Numbered from the stretch's first letter, positions 1-10,289 are shown. The stretch: 64,000 nucleotides of DNA from Polynucleobacter sp. UK-Mo-2m-Kol15 (GCF_018881505.1 NZ_JACVQC010000001.1:434001-498000), one strand, 5' to 3'. Translations and numbers: made by a program. The notes: generated from the sequence alone by a model not told the origin.

Positions 1-1147
1 ACTTCTGCAAAAGAGAAAAACTGTTTGTTGCAATCACAGAGGAGCTACCGTCAACACGTGTTGCTAATGTCGGCAGTAAAGAATTTCTAGAGAGGTGCTC
101 GCCAACAATGATGATCAGGATGAAAAAAAGACTGAGAAGAATTAATTTAAGACTTTTTTTTTGAGCCGGTGCCGCAGTGCCTATCGTTTTACCAATCAAA
201 CTTGCTTTGCCGCCCTTTTCGGGGAGGGTGCCGTGCAAGCAGACCCAGCCTTCACTTTCTCTCCAGACGGAAAGGGTTAGCCATTGGCTATAGGTTGCAA
301 TTACTTCCTCGACTTGGCGAGCAAGCACACCTGATAGAACAATTTTTCCACCTGGGCGTATTTTGTTTACCAAGGCTGGCGCCAAAACTTGTAGTGGATT
401 GGCCAAAATATTGGCCATCACGATGTCGTATTTGGATTCTGCTGCGAGTTCTGGCGCATTTTCATTGGGCAGAACAAAACAAATGGTCGTGTTATTGATT
501 TCTGCATTGCTACGTGCTGCTACCATGGCTTGTGGATCAATATCGGTACCAACGACCGGATTACATCCTAGTTTTGCAGCTGCAATCGCCAAAATCCCAG
601 ATCCACAACCGTAATCGAGCAAACTTTGATTCGCGAGAGGTGTATTTTTTTCAAGCCAAAGTAGGCAAAGGTGTGTGGTGGGATGACTGCCAGTACCAAA
701 TGCTAGGCCTGGATCTACCGCCAAGCAAATCGCATTGGGGTCTGAAGGTGCCTCATGCCAGGAGGGAACCACCCAAATACGCTCACCAATCTGAATCGGA
801 GCAAATTGACTTTGGGTTAGGCGAACCCAATCCTGTTCTTCAACAATCTTTTCTTGTGGAGCTGGGAGATTAAATCCTGCTTCCTTCAGAGATGCAAGAA
901 GCTCAGGGATGAAATTCACCGCATCTGAATCATCCATTTCTGGATTAAATAAAGCGGTTACAGAAGAGCGATCCCAAGCTTGAACTTCGGGCGAGAGCCC
1001 CGGTTCGCCATACAGTGGGTTTTCATCGTAACCACCTGCGGCGGCATCCTCAACGGTAACGGAGAGTGCACCTAATTCAAGCAATACATCGCCTAAAGGC
1101 TCAGCGATTTCTGCTGGTACCGTGAAAATGAGTTCACGATAGGACAT
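1..1147 (-). CDS. prmA: Ribosomal protein L11 methyltransferase PrmA, partial, with C-terminal membrane extension
   Basis: SAM-dependent methyltransferase that methylates ribosomal protein L11 in the cytoplasm. The ATG at 1147 lies 27 bases after accC. The N-terminal half resembles the PrmA substrate-recognition domain. The SAM-binding motif LDYGCGSGILAIAA is near residues 176-190, and the family motif MANILANPL is near 243-250. The family normally ends near HGTLP (about residue 303), but here the frame stays open for about 75 more codons to the window edge. That extension carries a strongly hydrophobic stretch (about residues 332-350) that looks like a membrane helix. A run of nine A on the coding strand (plus 154-162) lies just before it, and both other frames stop soon after that run. 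Identity as PrmA is firm; the true 3' end is unknown. It could be a fusion with a downstream membrane protein gene or a frame error. Confidence 0.9.
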   Translation of the reverse strand, partial: MSYRELIFTVPAEIAEPLGDVLLELGALSVTVEDAAAGGYDENPLYGEPGLSPEVQAWDRSSVTALFNPEMDDSDAVNFIPELLASLKEAGFNLPAPQEKIVEEQDWVRLTQSQFAPIQIGERIWVVPSWHEAPSDPNAICLAVDPGLAFGTGSHPTTHLCLLWLEKNTPLANQSLLDYGCGSGILAIAAAKLGCNPVVGTDIDPQAMVAARSNAEINNTTICFVLPNENAPELAAESKYDIVMANILANPLQVLAPALVNKIRPGGKIVLSGVLARQVEEVIATYSQWLTLSVWRESEGWVCLHGTLPEKGGKASLIGKTIGTAAPAQKKSLKLILLSLFFILIIIVGEHLSRNSLLPTLATRVDGSSSVIATNSFSLLQK

Positions 1148-1174
1148 GCTTACTCCAAATTAGCATCAATGAAC

Positions 1175-2545
1175 CTAAGACTTCGGGTTGCCGCGGCTAG
1201 CGGCTTGTTCTTCGAGGCGGTGCTCTAGGTAGTGAATGCTAGTTCCACCTTCCATGAAGTTCGGATCGAGCATGAGTTCACGATGGAGCGGCACATTAGT
1301 TGTAATGCCATCAATCACTATCTCGGAGAGTGCAATTTGCATGCGGCGTATCGCTTGTTCGCGAGTATTGCCATAAGAAATGAGTTTGCCAATCATTGAG
1401 TCGTAATTGGATGGCACTACATAACCGCTGTATGCATGAGAGTCAACGCGTATGCCGGGGCCGCCCGGCATGTGGAATGAGCCAATTTTGCCTGGGCTAG
1501 GGGTGAACTTAAACGGATCTTCCGCATTAAGACGGCATTCGATGGCGTGACCACGGAAAACGATATCTTTTTGGCGATAGCTCAGTTTTAAGCCAGCTGC
1601 AATCCGAATTTGCTCTTGAACAATATCGACACCAGTAATCATTTCGGTAACTGGGTGCTCTACTTGAACTCGGGTATTCATCTCGATGAAGAAGAATTCG
1701 CCGCCTTCATAAAGAAACTCGAAAGTACCAGCGCCACGATAACCAATTTTTCTGCAGGCTTCTGCGCAACGCTCACCAATCTTGGCGATCAAACGACGAT
1801 CAATGCCAGGCGCTGGAGCTTCTTCAATGACTTTTTGGTGCCGACGTTGCATCGAGCAATCGCGCTCACCCAGCCAAATGGCGCTGCCATGGGTATCGGC
1901 CAAAATCTGTATCTCTACGTGTCGAGGTTTCTCTAGAAACTTCTCCATATAGACTTCTGGATTACCAAAAGCGCGACCAGCTTCCTCTTTAGTCATGTTG
2001 ACTGCATTAAGAAGGGCTGCTTCGGTATGTACTACGCGCATGCCACGACCACCACCACCACCGGCTGCTTTGATGATGACCGGATACCCCACCTTTTTTG
2101 CGGTAGCAATAATTTCTTTTGGGTTGTCTGGTAATGCGCCTTCAGAGCCAGGGACGCAAGGAACTCCCGCTTTAATCATGGCGCGTTTAGCTGAAACCTT
2201 GTCGCCCATTAGACGAATAGAAGCTGCAGTAGGTCCAATAAATGCAAAACCAGATTTTTCTACGCGCTCGGCAAAGTCTGCATTCTCAGAGAGAAAGCCA
2301 TAGCCTGGATGAATCGCTTCAGCATCGGTCACTTCCGCCGCTGAAATGATGGCTGGCATATTGAGATAGCTCAGTGGTGATGGGGCAGGCCCAATGCAGA
2401 CTGCTTCGTCTGCAAGCTTCACATATTTAGCCTCTTTATCTGCGGTCGAGTAGACCACCACAGTTTTTATTCCCAACTCGCGACATGCGCGCTGGATACG
2501 GAGAGCAATTTCTCCGCGATTGGCAATCAGAATCTTATCGAACAT
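1175..2545 (-). CDS. accC: Acetyl-CoA carboxylase, biotin carboxylase subunit
   Basis: ATP-dependent carboxylation of the biotin on BCCP, the first half-reaction of acetyl-CoA carboxylase in fatty-acid synthesis. The 456-residue length is normal for bacterial AccC. The N-terminus ([17 protein letters not shown]) is the family hallmark. The glycine-rich ATP-grasp loop [13 protein letters not shown] is near residue 160, and the active-site motif [15 protein letters not shown] is near 290. It lies 52 bases after accB in the aroQ-accB-accC-prmA transcription unit, the standard pairing for supplying both partners. No defects were seen. Confidence 0.98.
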   Translation of the reverse strand: MFDKILIANRGEIALRIQRACRELGIKTVVVYSTADKEAKYVKLADEAVCIGPAPSPLSYLNMPAIISAAEVTDAEAIHPGYGFLSENADFAERVEKSGFAFIGPTAASIRLMGDKVSAKRAMIKAGVPCVPGSEGALPDNPKEIIATAKKVGYPVIIKAAGGGGGRGMRVVHTEAALLNAVNMTKEEAGRAFGNPEVYMEKFLEKPRHVEIQILADTHGSAIWLGERDCSMQRRHQKVIEEAPAPGIDRRLIAKIGERCAEACRKIGYRGAGTFEFLYEGGEFFFIEMNTRVQVEHPVTEMITGVDIVQEQIRIAAGLKLSYRQKDIVFRGHAIECRLNAEDPFKFTPSPGKIGSFHMPGGPGIRVDSHAYSGYVVPSNYDSMIGKLISYGNTREQAIRRMQIALSEIVIDGITTNVPLHRELMLDPNFMEGGTSIHYLEHRLEEQAASRGNPKS

Positions 2546-2597
2546 GTCGGCTCTGAGTTAAGTAACGGTGGATTGGGATAGATCTAAGAGGGTGGAA

Positions 2598-3059
2598 TTA
2601 AGCGATGATGAATAGCGGCTGGTCAAATTCAACACCTTGGCCGTTTTGGCACAGAATTTGCTTAATGACACCAGCTTGCTCCGATTCAATCTCGTTGAGG
2701 AGCTTCATCGCTTCAATAATGCAGAGTGTTTGACCAACCGTGACCGTATCGCCAACCTTCACGAAATCCGGGGACTCTGGATTTGGAGCTCGATAAAAGG
2801 TGCCGACCATTGGCGAGCGAGCAATAAAGCCAGTTTCGGCAGGTGCTTCTTCGGCAACTGGAGCGGCAGTTGGTGCAGCAGCAGGAGCGACTTGTATTGC
2901 TTGAGCTGGCGCTGGATTGGTGTAAACCACTTGACCGGCAGGTACTGAAGATCCAGCATTCACAATTCGAACGCGATCTTCACCTTCATTGACCTCTAAT
3001 TCAGAAATTCCTGATTCAGAAACAAGGTCAATCAGGGTTTTTAGTTTTCTCAAGTCCAT
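2598..3059 (-). CDS. accB: Biotin carboxyl carrier protein of acetyl-CoA carboxylase
   Basis: Carries the covalently bound biotin between biotin carboxylase and carboxyltransferase. At 153 residues the length is normal. The N-terminal part (1-35) is the conserved BCCP head. Residues 45-75 form an Ala/Pro-rich flexible linker. The C-terminal biotinyl domain (about 77-153) contains [12 protein letters not shown], with Lys119 as the predicted biotin attachment site. The residues after the lysine are LLN rather than the MMN of E. coli, a conservative change seen in the family. It sits 36 bases downstream of aroQ and 52 upstream of accC, so it is probably co-transcribed with both. Confidence 0.97.
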   Translation of the reverse strand: MDLRKLKTLIDLVSESGISELEVNEGEDRVRIVNAGSSVPAGQVVYTNPAPAQAIQVAPAAAPTAAPVAEEAPAETGFIARSPMVGTFYRAPNPESPDFVKVGDTVTVGQTLCIIEAMKLLNEIESEQAGVIKQILCQNGQGVEFDQPLFIIA

Positions 3060-3095
3060 GGAAAGGCTTCCTCTCTTGTAATTCTTAATTAATTT

Positions 3096-3545
3096 TTATT
3101 TTTGTAAACGTGCAATTGCTGCTTGCAGTGCTAATTCATAACCAATCGCACCTAATCCACAGATCACTCCAGTAGCAATATCCGACAGGTAGGAGTGTTT
3201 GCGGAACTCTTCACGTTGGTGAATGTTAGACAGGTGTATTTCAGTAAACGGTATGGCAACTCCAGCCAAGGCATCTCTCAAGGCAACGCTTGTATGGGTA
3301 AAGGCACCCGGATTAATAATGATGAAATCAACCCCGTCTTGCTTAGCTTTTTGAACTCGATCAATCAGCTCGCCTTCATGATTGCTTTGGAAAGTGGATA
3401 AATCGACTGAGTGAGACTTGGCGATCACACCAAGCTTTGTATGAATATCTTCTAGGGTAGTTTTGCCATAAACCTCTGGCTCACGGGTGCCCAACAGATT
3501 GAGGTTGGGACCTTGGATAACGAGAATTGAAGTATTTTTCGACAT
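3096..3545 (-). CDS. aroQ: Type II 3-dehydroquinate dehydratase
   Basis: Dehydrates 3-dehydroquinate to 3-dehydroshikimate in the shikimate pathway. The 149-residue product has the family N-terminus [16 protein letters not shown], with the lid Arg/Tyr region. It also has [11 protein letters not shown] (about 53-63), NPGAFTHTS near 80-88 and [14 protein letters not shown] (about 103-116) with the catalytic His region. It is the first gene of the minus-strand unit leading into accB-accC-prmA, an arrangement common in beta- and gammaproteobacteria. The promoter should lie in the AT-rich interval 3546-3791. Confidence 0.97.
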   Translation of the reverse strand: MSKNTSILVIQGPNLNLLGTREPEVYGKTTLEDIHTKLGVIAKSHSVDLSTFQSNHEGELIDRVQKAKQDGVDFIIINPGAFTHTSVALRDALAGVAIPFTEIHLSNIHQREEFRKHSYLSDIATGVICGLGAIGYELALQAAIARLQK

Positions 3546-3791
3546 AGATCGATATTTTTAGAGGCAGTTAGGTTTAATTACGTTAAAAGAGCTTTTCTCT
3601 AAAACTGCTTACTTTGTGAAGAGCAGTCTTCACTAGGTACCGGGAAGTATACCCCCAGAACCCGATGGAAAGCCTGGAAAATAGGCGTTAAATTCGCCAT
3701 TTTTTTGATTTAAAAGGGGGTATTGCAAAATTCTGGCTAAAAATAAGCATTTCTTGTCAGAATAAAAATCTTTAATAGTACTTAAAATAGC
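3546..3791. promoter_or_regulatory. Intergenic leader/promoter region of the aroQ-acc operon
   Basis: About 246 bases between aroQ and the thioredoxin gene; both genes are on minus. I see no ORF or tRNA. A short inverted repeat, GTGAAGA / TCTTCAC (3616-3622 and 3627-3633, 4-base loop), lies in what would be the aroQ leader. The part at 3690-3790 is AT-rich, as expected for a promoter. No confident -35/-10 pair could be assigned. Confidence 0.35.
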
Positions 3792-4319
3792 CTATAAAGC
3801 TAATTTAATAGCTTTTCTGAGTTCTTCTTCGTTTATCTTGCCTAATTTGCTGCTAGTCGACTTCCCCTTGGCATCAATAATGATGGTGTAGGGGAGTGCG
3901 CCTTGAGAGTTGCCCATCTGCTTAGAAATACTACTACCCTCAAGCCCACCAATCACAATGGGGTAGGAAACTGGGGTATTTGCAAGGAATTCACGAATAT
4001 TAGAGGGTGAATCGATGCCGATGCCGACAAATAATACATTTTGACTCTTGAACTCTGTCTGTAATTGATCCAAAGTAGGCATTTCTTCAACGCAGGGAGG
4101 GCACCAGGAGGCCCAAAAGTTCACAACCAAGACTTTCCCCTGCCATTCTTTGGTATCGACCGATTTTCCATCGGGTGTTTGCCATGGATTGGCAAAAAAG
4201 GCTTTGATTGCGGGATCGTCAGCTAGCTCTGTTTTGAAGATCCATTGCGAAGTCAGCACTCCCGCAGCAAGGGCTACGAGGTTAAATCCAATGATGCTAA
4301 TCCACTGTCTTCGGTTCAT
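3792..4319 (-). CDS. TlpA-family membrane-anchored thioredoxin
   Basis: Periplasmic thiol-disulfide oxidoreductase of the TlpA/ResA/DsbE class, 175 residues. Residues 7-27 form an uncleaved or signal-type hydrophobic segment (ISIIGFNLVALAAGVLTSQWI). The thioredoxin fold follows, with the redox motif WASWCPPC near residues 70-77 and the cis-proline region ALPYTII near 142-148. A good Shine-Dalgarno sequence (AAGGAG, about 5 bases upstream) supports this start. Likely roles are cytochrome c maturation or periplasmic thiol reduction, but nothing nearby fixes the substrate. Its start lies only 26 bases from the divergent mpl start. Confidence 0.88.
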   Translation of the reverse strand: MNRRQWISIIGFNLVALAAGVLTSQWIFKTELADDPAIKAFFANPWQTPDGKSVDTKEWQGKVLVVNFWASWCPPCVEEMPTLDQLQTEFKSQNVLFVGIGIDSPSNIREFLANTPVSYPIVIGGLEGSSISKQMGNSQGALPYTIIIDAKGKSTSSKLGKINEEELRKAIKLAL

Positions 4320-4345
4320 TGCTACTCCTTAGCTAAAATTCCCCA

Positions 4346-5752
4346 ATGCATATTCATATCTTGGGCATTTGCGGTACTTTCATGGGCGGCATTGCCGCAA
4401 TCGCTCGGCAAGCCGGACATCGTGTAACTGGCTGTGATGCCAACGTGTATCCACCAATGAGCACTCAGCTTGAAGCGCAGGGCATAGAGCTCATCGAGGG
4501 ATTTTCGCCTGATCAATTATTACAGTTTGAGACGATGCCAGATTTATTTGTCATCGGCAATGTTGTCTCGCGTGGTAATCCATTGATGGAGGCCATTCTT
4601 AATCAAGGACTCCCCTATACCTCTGGCCCCCAATGGCTAGGTGAACAAGTACTTTTTGGAAGACATGTATTGGCTGTTGCCGGTACGCACGGTAAAACAA
4701 GCACTTCTGCCATGTTGGCTTGGATTTTAGAGTTCAACGATTACAAGCCGGGTTATTTAATTGGTGGAGTGCCATTAAATTTCACGGTATCAGCCCACTT
4801 AGGCGAGAGTAAATATTTTGTGATTGAGGCGGATGAATACGACACTGCGTTTTTTGATAAACGCAGTAAGTTTGTTCACTATCGTCCACGCACTGCTTTG
4901 TTAAATAATCTCGAGTTTGATCACGCTGATATTTTTACTGATCTTGCTGCAATCGAAACGCAGTTTCATCATTTAGTTCGTACGGTGCCTGGCAAAGGTT
5001 TGTTAGTCGTAAATGGTGAGGAGCCTGCTTTAGAAAGAGTCATCGCAAGAGGTGCTTGGGCACCTGTTGAAAAGTTTGGGCAAGATAAAAGCAATGCCTG
5101 GTCATTGATTTCTCAGGCAGCAGATGGCTTTACTGTTTTGCAAGATGGTAAAGAGGTCGCTACAGTGACTTGGGCACCAGACTCAGGTGTCATGGGTCGT
5201 CATAATCAACTCAATGCATTAGCCGCGATTGCTTCGGCAAATCACATTGGTATTTCACCAACTAATGCCGCACGTGCTTTAGCTGAGTTCAAAAATGTGA
5301 AACGGCGTTTAGAAACCATTGGCGTTGAAAATGAGGTGACGGTTTATGATGACTTTGCCCACCACCCCACTGCGATTATTACTACACTTGACGGCTTGCG
5401 TCGCAGGGTAGGGCGGTCGCGAATTCTGGCGGTGCTAGAGCCTCGTTCCAATACGATGAAACTCGGCGTTATGAAGGCCCAACTACCAACTAGCCTCGAA
5501 GCAGCCGACAAGATTTTTGCTTATGGCGCTAGTGCTGGCAAAGATTCTTTGGGTTGGGATTTAAACGAAGTCTTGGCACCCTTAAATACTAAGGAAAAAG
5601 AGCGTGCCTGGGCTTTTGATGACTTAAGTGCTTTAGTCAATGCGGTGGCAAAAGAGGCTAAACCTGGAGATCATATTTTGGTGATGAGTAATGGCGGATT
5701 TGGTGGAGTACACCAAAAAATATTGACTGCAATAAAAGAGAAGGCAAAGTAA
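4346..5752 (+). CDS. mpl: UDP-N-acetylmuramate:L-alanyl-gamma-D-glutamyl-meso-diaminopimelate ligase
   Basis: Murein-recycling ligase that joins salvaged tripeptide to UDP-MurNAc. The 468-residue length is typical. The N-terminus [20 protein letters not shown] is the Mpl nucleotide-binding signature. The ATP P-loop [12 protein letters not shown] is near residue 112, [16 protein letters not shown] near 160, and [10 protein letters not shown] near 335, which is diagnostic of Mpl rather than MurC. Its TAA stop overlaps the following ATG by one base (TAATG), suggesting translational coupling to the fabG-like gene. Confidence 0.96.
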   Translation: MHIHILGICGTFMGGIAAIARQAGHRVTGCDANVYPPMSTQLEAQGIELIEGFSPDQLLQFETMPDLFVIGNVVSRGNPLMEAILNQGLPYTSGPQWLGEQVLFGRHVLAVAGTHGKTSTSAMLAWILEFNDYKPGYLIGGVPLNFTVSAHLGESKYFVIEADEYDTAFFDKRSKFVHYRPRTALLNNLEFDHADIFTDLAAIETQFHHLVRTVPGKGLLVVNGEEPALERVIARGAWAPVEKFGQDKSNAWSLISQAADGFTVLQDGKEVATVTWAPDSGVMGRHNQLNALAAIASANHIGISPTNAARALAEFKNVKRRLETIGVENEVTVYDDFAHHPTAIITTLDGLRRRVGRSRILAVLEPRSNTMKLGVMKAQLPTSLEAADKIFAYGASAGKDSLGWDLNEVLAPLNTKEKERAWAFDDLSALVNAVAKEAKPGDHILVMSNGGFGGVHQKILTAIKEKAK

Positions 5753-6486
5753 TGACTATGAGACTAAAAGATAAAGTAGCTATTATTACTGGTGCTGCAA
5801 AAGGCATCGGTTTTGCAACTGCAAAACGTTTTGCGCAAGAAGGTGCGAAGGTCATGATTACCGATGTGAATCCCGAGGCCGTGAAAGCTGCTACAGACCT
5901 CATTCCAGGCTCAGAGGCCTATCTCATGAATGTGACTGATCGTGCGAGTGTTGAAGCAGCTGTTGATCAAATCATGCAACGCCATGGGCGCATTGACATC
6001 TTGATAAATAACGCCGGCATTACTCAAGATGCCCGCCTAGTTAAAATGACAGAGGCACAATTTGATACGGTTATTGATGTCAACTTAAAGGGCGTTTTTA
6101 ATTGCACTCAACTTGTAGTGCCACATATGCTAGAAGCCGGTAAGGGCGCTGTTGTCAATGCCTCAAGTGTTGTTGGAATTTATGGAAACTTTGGCCAAAC
6201 AAATTATTCGGCCACAAAATTTGGCGTGATTGGTTTCACTAAAACCTGGGCGCGTGAATTGGGTCCAAAAGGTATTCGGGTGAATGCAGTATGCCCAGGC
6301 TTTATTGCCACTGAGATGGTTAAAGCCATGCCAGAAAATATATTGAAGGATATTGAAAGGCGGAGTTGGTTGGGTCGCTTAGGTACTCCCGATGAAATGG
6401 CGAATGTCTACTTATTCTTAGCAAGCGATGAAGCGAGCTATGTGAATGGCGTTGCTCTTGAGGCTAGCGGCGGGATCTCTCTCTAA
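5752..6486 (+). CDS. fabG: FabG-like 3-oxoacyl-ACP reductase (short-chain dehydrogenase)
   Basis: NADPH-dependent short-chain dehydrogenase/reductase of 244 residues. The Rossmann motif TGAAKGIG is at residues 13-20, and NNAG at 86-89. The catalytic set is Ser139, Tyr152 and Lys156 (SVVGIYGN...YSATK). The match is to FabG (beta-ketoacyl-ACP reductase), but the gene lies outside any fatty-acid synthesis cluster, in an operon with mpl and an RNase, so it may be a paralogue acting on other 3-oxoacyl substrates. An ATG two codons downstream (5758) is an alternative start. Confidence 0.85.
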   Translation: MTMRLKDKVAIITGAAKGIGFATAKRFAQEGAKVMITDVNPEAVKAATDLIPGSEAYLMNVTDRASVEAAVDQIMQRHGRIDILINNAGITQDARLVKMTEAQFDTVIDVNLKGVFNCTQLVVPHMLEAGKGAVVNASSVVGIYGNFGQTNYSATKFGVIGFTKTWARELGPKGIRVNAVCPGFIATEMVKAMPENILKDIERRSWLGRLGTPDEMANVYLFLASDEASYVNGVALEASGGISL

Positions 6487-6488
6487 CA

Positions 6489-8477
6489 ATGCACCTTTTA
6501 TATGAAGAGGGTGGCGACATTAAGGTCGCTACGGTCCAGTCTACCTCGGGCGCTGGAGAAGCCGAGTCATGGCAGGCGACTAGCCTATCAGGTAAGAAGA
6601 TTAAGTTAAAGGCAAAAGAAGTCTGGCTTCGTTTTGAAAAACCAGAACCGCATGCATTGATGGATGAAGCAAATAATTTATCTAAAGAGATTGATTTGCA
6701 ATTCTTATGGGATTGCGCGCCTGATGAAGAATTTAGTTTGCTGGATGTTGCCAAAGAGTACTTTGGCGCACAAGCAAGTATCCCGCAACAGACTGCATTA
6801 GCGATTGCCTTGCAGGGGGCGCCAGTATTTTTCCGCCGCAAGGGACGGGGGCGTTTCCAACGTGCGCCACTAGAACAGTTACAGGCTGGTTTGGCAGCGC
6901 TGGAACGCAAGCAAAAGGAATTAGAGCAGCAAGCTAGATGGCAGGAAGAGTTGGTGGCTGGCATATTTCCAGAAGTGCTCAAGTCTCAAGCAAATCAACT
7001 CTTGTTTTCTCCCGATAAAAACACCTTGGCCTATAAAGCATTGATCGCAGCTTGTACCCAGTCTGGAGAGTCACCTGCGCAATTGATGATTCGCTGTGGC
7101 GCAATTGATTCACCTTTGCAGTATCACCAAGGCATGTTCTTAAAATCCTACTTTCCTCACGGTGCTGCACATGATCAGAGTTTGGTGGTTGAGCAATCTG
7201 CATTAGATGCCGCCATTTTGGAGTTACCTTTAGCTGAAGTCAGTGCATTTTCGATTGATGATTCAGGTACCACTGAAATTGATGATGCTTTATCAGTCAC
7301 TGCGCTTGAGGGAGGTGGGCACCGTATTGGTATCCATATCGCAGCGCCTGGTCTGGTGATCGCTAAGGATGACGCCTTAGATAAGGTCGCGCGCACTCGC
7401 ATGTCCACCGTGTATTTCCCTGGTGACAAAATTACCATGTTGCCTGATACGGTGATTGCGCAGTTCTCCTTGGATGAAGGTGCTGCTCGCCCAGCTCTAT
7501 CGATTTATGTGGATATTGATTCAACTGGAGTTGTGGATAAAGAGTCGCTCCAGTTGCGCACCGAAATGGTTCCGATGGTAGCAAATCTTCGCTTAGAAAA
7601 TGTAGAGCATTTAGTAACGGAAGAAAGTTTGGCCGATGCATCTGCTGACTATGCTTATCGTCAAGAGCTCAGTGTTTTATGGGCTGCAGCGAAGTTATTG
7701 CATGCAGGTCGTCAAGAACAGCGCATAGCTAATGGATTGCGTGCTGAGCAATTAGGGGTCTTAGATCCGAATGCCTTGGCGAGAGATTTTCATTTTCAAA
7801 TCAAAGCAGTTGATGGCGAACAGCGAGTTGAGATTTCACCTCGCCAACGAGGCTCAATTCTCGATACCATCGTTGCTGAGTGGATGATTTATTGCAATAG
7901 TGCTTCAGGCCGTTTGTTGGCTGACCATGGTTTGCCCGGGCTATTTCGTACGCAAAAAGGTTGGGGCCCATTGCGCACACGTATGCAGACAACGCCAGGA
8001 CCTCACGAGGGCTTAGGCTTAGATTATTACGCTTGGTGTACTTCGCCTTTGCGTCGCTATTCCGATTTAGTCAATCAATGGCAGTTGATTGCCATAGCAA
8101 AGCATGGCATCACCGCAAAAATGGTGGCACCATTTCCACCACGAGATGCTGCATTGATGGGGGTCGCTGCTGACTTTGAAGCTTGCTATTCAGCTTATGG
8201 CGAATACCAAGATCGTCTTGAAAAGTATTGGTGCTTGAGATGGATCAATCAAGATGCAACCCCCAAACAAGTCTTTGTGAGACATCTCAAGGAAGGCATG
8301 TCCAGAGTAGAGCCTGTCCCATTGCATTTGCCGATACCTGAATTAGCTTCCCATCCGCGTATGACTCGAGCTGAAGTGAATATTGCTGAAGTGGACCTCT
8401 TGCAACTCACCGCGGCAGTTCGAGTTGTTCATATAGAAACTCCAGAAGCTCCTGAGAGTGATGCCAGTCCCTCCTAA
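6489..8477 (+). CDS. RNB-domain exoribonuclease (RNase II/R family)
   Basis: A 662-residue protein with a central RNB catalytic domain (about 245-560), expected to degrade RNA 3' to 5'. The metal-binding aspartate motif appears as FSIDDSGTTEIDDALSV near residue 250. The conserved TSPLRRYSDLVNQWQL motif is near 515-530. It lacks the clear cold-shock and S1 domains of E. coli RNase R; the N-terminal about 240 residues are divergent and partly helical (Gln/Glu-rich, about 130-160). It begins 2 bases after the fabG-like gene and overlaps the TonB-like gene start. The family is firm; the substrate is unknown. Confidence 0.88.
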   Translation: MHLLYEEGGDIKVATVQSTSGAGEAESWQATSLSGKKIKLKAKEVWLRFEKPEPHALMDEANNLSKEIDLQFLWDCAPDEEFSLLDVAKEYFGAQASIPQQTALAIALQGAPVFFRRKGRGRFQRAPLEQLQAGLAALERKQKELEQQARWQEELVAGIFPEVLKSQANQLLFSPDKNTLAYKALIAACTQSGESPAQLMIRCGAIDSPLQYHQGMFLKSYFPHGAAHDQSLVVEQSALDAAILELPLAEVSAFSIDDSGTTEIDDALSVTALEGGGHRIGIHIAAPGLVIAKDDALDKVARTRMSTVYFPGDKITMLPDTVIAQFSLDEGAARPALSIYVDIDSTGVVDKESLQLRTEMVPMVANLRLENVEHLVTEESLADASADYAYRQELSVLWAAAKLLHAGRQEQRIANGLRAEQLGVLDPNALARDFHFQIKAVDGEQRVEISPRQRGSILDTIVAEWMIYCNSASGRLLADHGLPGLFRTQKGWGPLRTRMQTTPGPHEGLGLDYYAWCTSPLRRYSDLVNQWQLIAIAKHGITAKMVAPFPPRDAALMGVAADFEACYSAYGEYQDRLEKYWCLRWINQDATPKQVFVRHLKEGMSRVEPVPLHLPIPELASHPRMTRAEVNIAEVDLLQLTAAVRVVHIETPEAPESDASPS

Positions 8478-9321
8478 GTTGACTCAGTTGGCCCAGCGCC
8501 TGGATAGTGCTTGGCGCTGCCATCCATTTAGCTATGCGCTGTGCCTCTCTATTCTGGCTCACCTCATTTTCTTATCGTTTCGCTGGGGGATTGGAGAAAT
8601 TCAGAATCGCCGCTTAAATACGCCTCTCAGTGTTGTCTTGGTCAACGCCAGTAATTCGGTGGCACCTAAGCAGGCGAATAAATTGGCGCAGGCAGATTTA
8701 AATGGAGGTGGCAATACCTCTAATCAAGACGCTAGCGCACTCCATCGGGCAAGACTTGGTTCAGATGCCCGACTGGAGATATTAGAGAAGCAGCAAAAGC
8801 AAATGCTCGCAAAGCTTGAGGAAGATCGAGCGCTATCAGGTGGTCGTAAAAGCGGGGATGAGAAAAATACAATATCTCAACTGAATTCTCTGGAGGCTGA
8901 GTTAGCGAAACGTTTGCAGATAAACGGACGCGAGCCTCGCCGTAAGGTCTTGACTGGAGCGAGCACGAAGGCCGTCGTATTTGCGCAGTATTACGATGCC
9001 ATGCGTCAAAAGATAGAGGCCTATGGAAGCACATTTTTCCCGCGCGCCAATGGTAGGCCTTTGTATGGCAGTTTGGTCATTGTGGTGAGCGTAGATGCTC
9101 AAGGACGTATTGCTAATAATGCTCAAGGTAAGGATGGTTTGAGTGTTGGACGCAGCTCTGGTAATCCTGAATTAGATCGACAGGCTCTCGCCATTGTCCG
9201 TGCCTCCGCCCCCTTTGGGGCCTTTCCAGCAGAGATGCGAAATCAGATTGATATCTTGGATTGGGTTTCCACTTTTGATTTCACACGAGAAGGATCTGAC
9301 CGATTGGATTTACGTCCTTAA
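8461..9321 (+). CDS. TonB-family energy transducer-like protein
   Basis: Inner-membrane anchored periplasmic protein with a TonB-type C-terminus. A hydrophobic segment (about residues 22-42, YALCLSILAHLIFLSF) anchors it. A long linker with a probable coiled coil (about 95-150) follows. The C-terminal about 90 residues show a TonB-like fold pattern (GSLVIVVSVDAQGRI ... ALAIVRASAPFGAFP). No exbB/exbD or TonB-dependent receptor is nearby. GTG at 8458 is an alternative start one codon upstream; both overlap the RNase 3' end. It could energise uptake or have diverged to another envelope role. Confidence 0.8.
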   Translation: MPVPPKLTQLAQRLDSAWRCHPFSYALCLSILAHLIFLSFRWGIGEIQNRRLNTPLSVVLVNASNSVAPKQANKLAQADLNGGGNTSNQDASALHRARLGSDARLEILEKQQKQMLAKLEEDRALSGGRKSGDEKNTISQLNSLEAELAKRLQINGREPRRKVLTGASTKAVVFAQYYDAMRQKIEAYGSTFFPRANGRPLYGSLVIVVSVDAQGRIANNAQGKDGLSVGRSSGNPELDRQALAIVRASAPFGAFPAEMRNQIDILDWVSTFDFTREGSDRLDLRP

Positions 9322-9363
9322 TTCAGACAAGTATTACGAAATTTCGCTTATCCTGTAGACACT

Positions 9364-10272
9364 ATGAACCAAGTCACACCTCCTGATTTACATACCGATC
9401 CTACTCAATTTTCTGGTGTAGATGTCTATGTGGTTGCCGGCAATCCAATCTCACATAGTAAATCGCCTACTATTCATAAGCGATTTGCTGCGCAATCTGA
9501 TCAGAAAATGTACTACGGACGTCTTCAGCCTGCACTTGGTGAATTCAAGATCGCTGCGCAAGCTTTCTTTGCTGCTGGTGGAAAAGGTATGAACATCACT
9601 GTGCCATTTAAGTTGGATGCTCAAGCTCTTGCAGATGTATTGACCCCCCGTGCAAAAATTGCTGGCGCGGTAAATACTTTACGCATTGAGGATGGAAAAA
9701 TCTTTGGTGACAACACAGACGGCGCTGGCTTAGTCAGGGATCTACTAGCACAGGGTATTCAGATTCAAGGCTCCCGAATTTTATTGCTGGGAGCGGGTGG
9801 CGCTTCTCGTGGAGTGCTTGGGCCTTTGCTAGAGCAATCGCCTAAAGAAATAATCATCGCCAATCGATCTAATGCTAAGGCCGATGAATTAGTTCAATTA
9901 TTTAGTGACTTGGCTGTTTCACTTGATGTTGCACTACAGGCACTTACTTTGGGCGACCTGGAAGATGTCGTCAAGACTACATCCCCTTTTGACCTCATTA
10001 TTAACGCTACTGCTGCCGGCCTATCAGATGTATCACCGATTAGCGATGTGGCAGCAAGTAATATCTTTATTCCAAAATCTTTCGCTTATGACATGGTCTA
10101 TGGCAAAGCTACTCCATTCATGCAACAAGCCTTACATCGCGGCGCACGGGTAAGTGATGGCTTAGGTATGTTGGTAGAGCAAGCTGCAGATGCATTTCTT
10201 ATTTGGCGTGGCAGTGAGCTTGCCGATACGATTGATTCTCGCGCGGTATTGGCAGAACTTCGTAATTTCTAG
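9364..10272 (+). CDS. aroE: Shikimate dehydrogenase
   Basis: NADPH-dependent reduction of 3-dehydroshikimate to shikimate. The 302-residue protein has the substrate motif GNPISHSKSPTIHKRFA near residues 27-43, the catalytic Lys in NITVPFKLDA near 78, DNTDGAGL near 118, and the nucleotide-binding GAGGASRG near 142-149. Final motifs include GLGMLVEQAADAF near the C-terminus. It begins 42 bases after the TonB-like gene and is followed closely by mtgA, an order common in Burkholderiales. Confidence 0.97.
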   Translation: MNQVTPPDLHTDPTQFSGVDVYVVAGNPISHSKSPTIHKRFAAQSDQKMYYGRLQPALGEFKIAAQAFFAAGGKGMNITVPFKLDAQALADVLTPRAKIAGAVNTLRIEDGKIFGDNTDGAGLVRDLLAQGIQIQGSRILLLGAGGASRGVLGPLLEQSPKEIIIANRSNAKADELVQLFSDLAVSLDVALQALTLGDLEDVVKTTSPFDLIINATAAGLSDVSPISDVAASNIFIPKSFAYDMVYGKATPFMQQALHRGARVSDGLGMLVEQAADAFLIWRGSELADTIDSRAVLAELRNF

Positions 10273-10289
10273 TCTCTAGCTTAGCTTTG

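Noticed and set aside
169-873. Three plus-strand ORFs of 83-119 codons
   Set aside because: They lie antisense to prmA, have no family resemblance, and prmA shows clear motifs across the same stretch.
6464-6982. 172-codon minus ORF
   Set aside because: Antisense shadow of the RNB ribonuclease gene; Cys/Ser/Arg-rich composition typical of a reverse-frame artefact.
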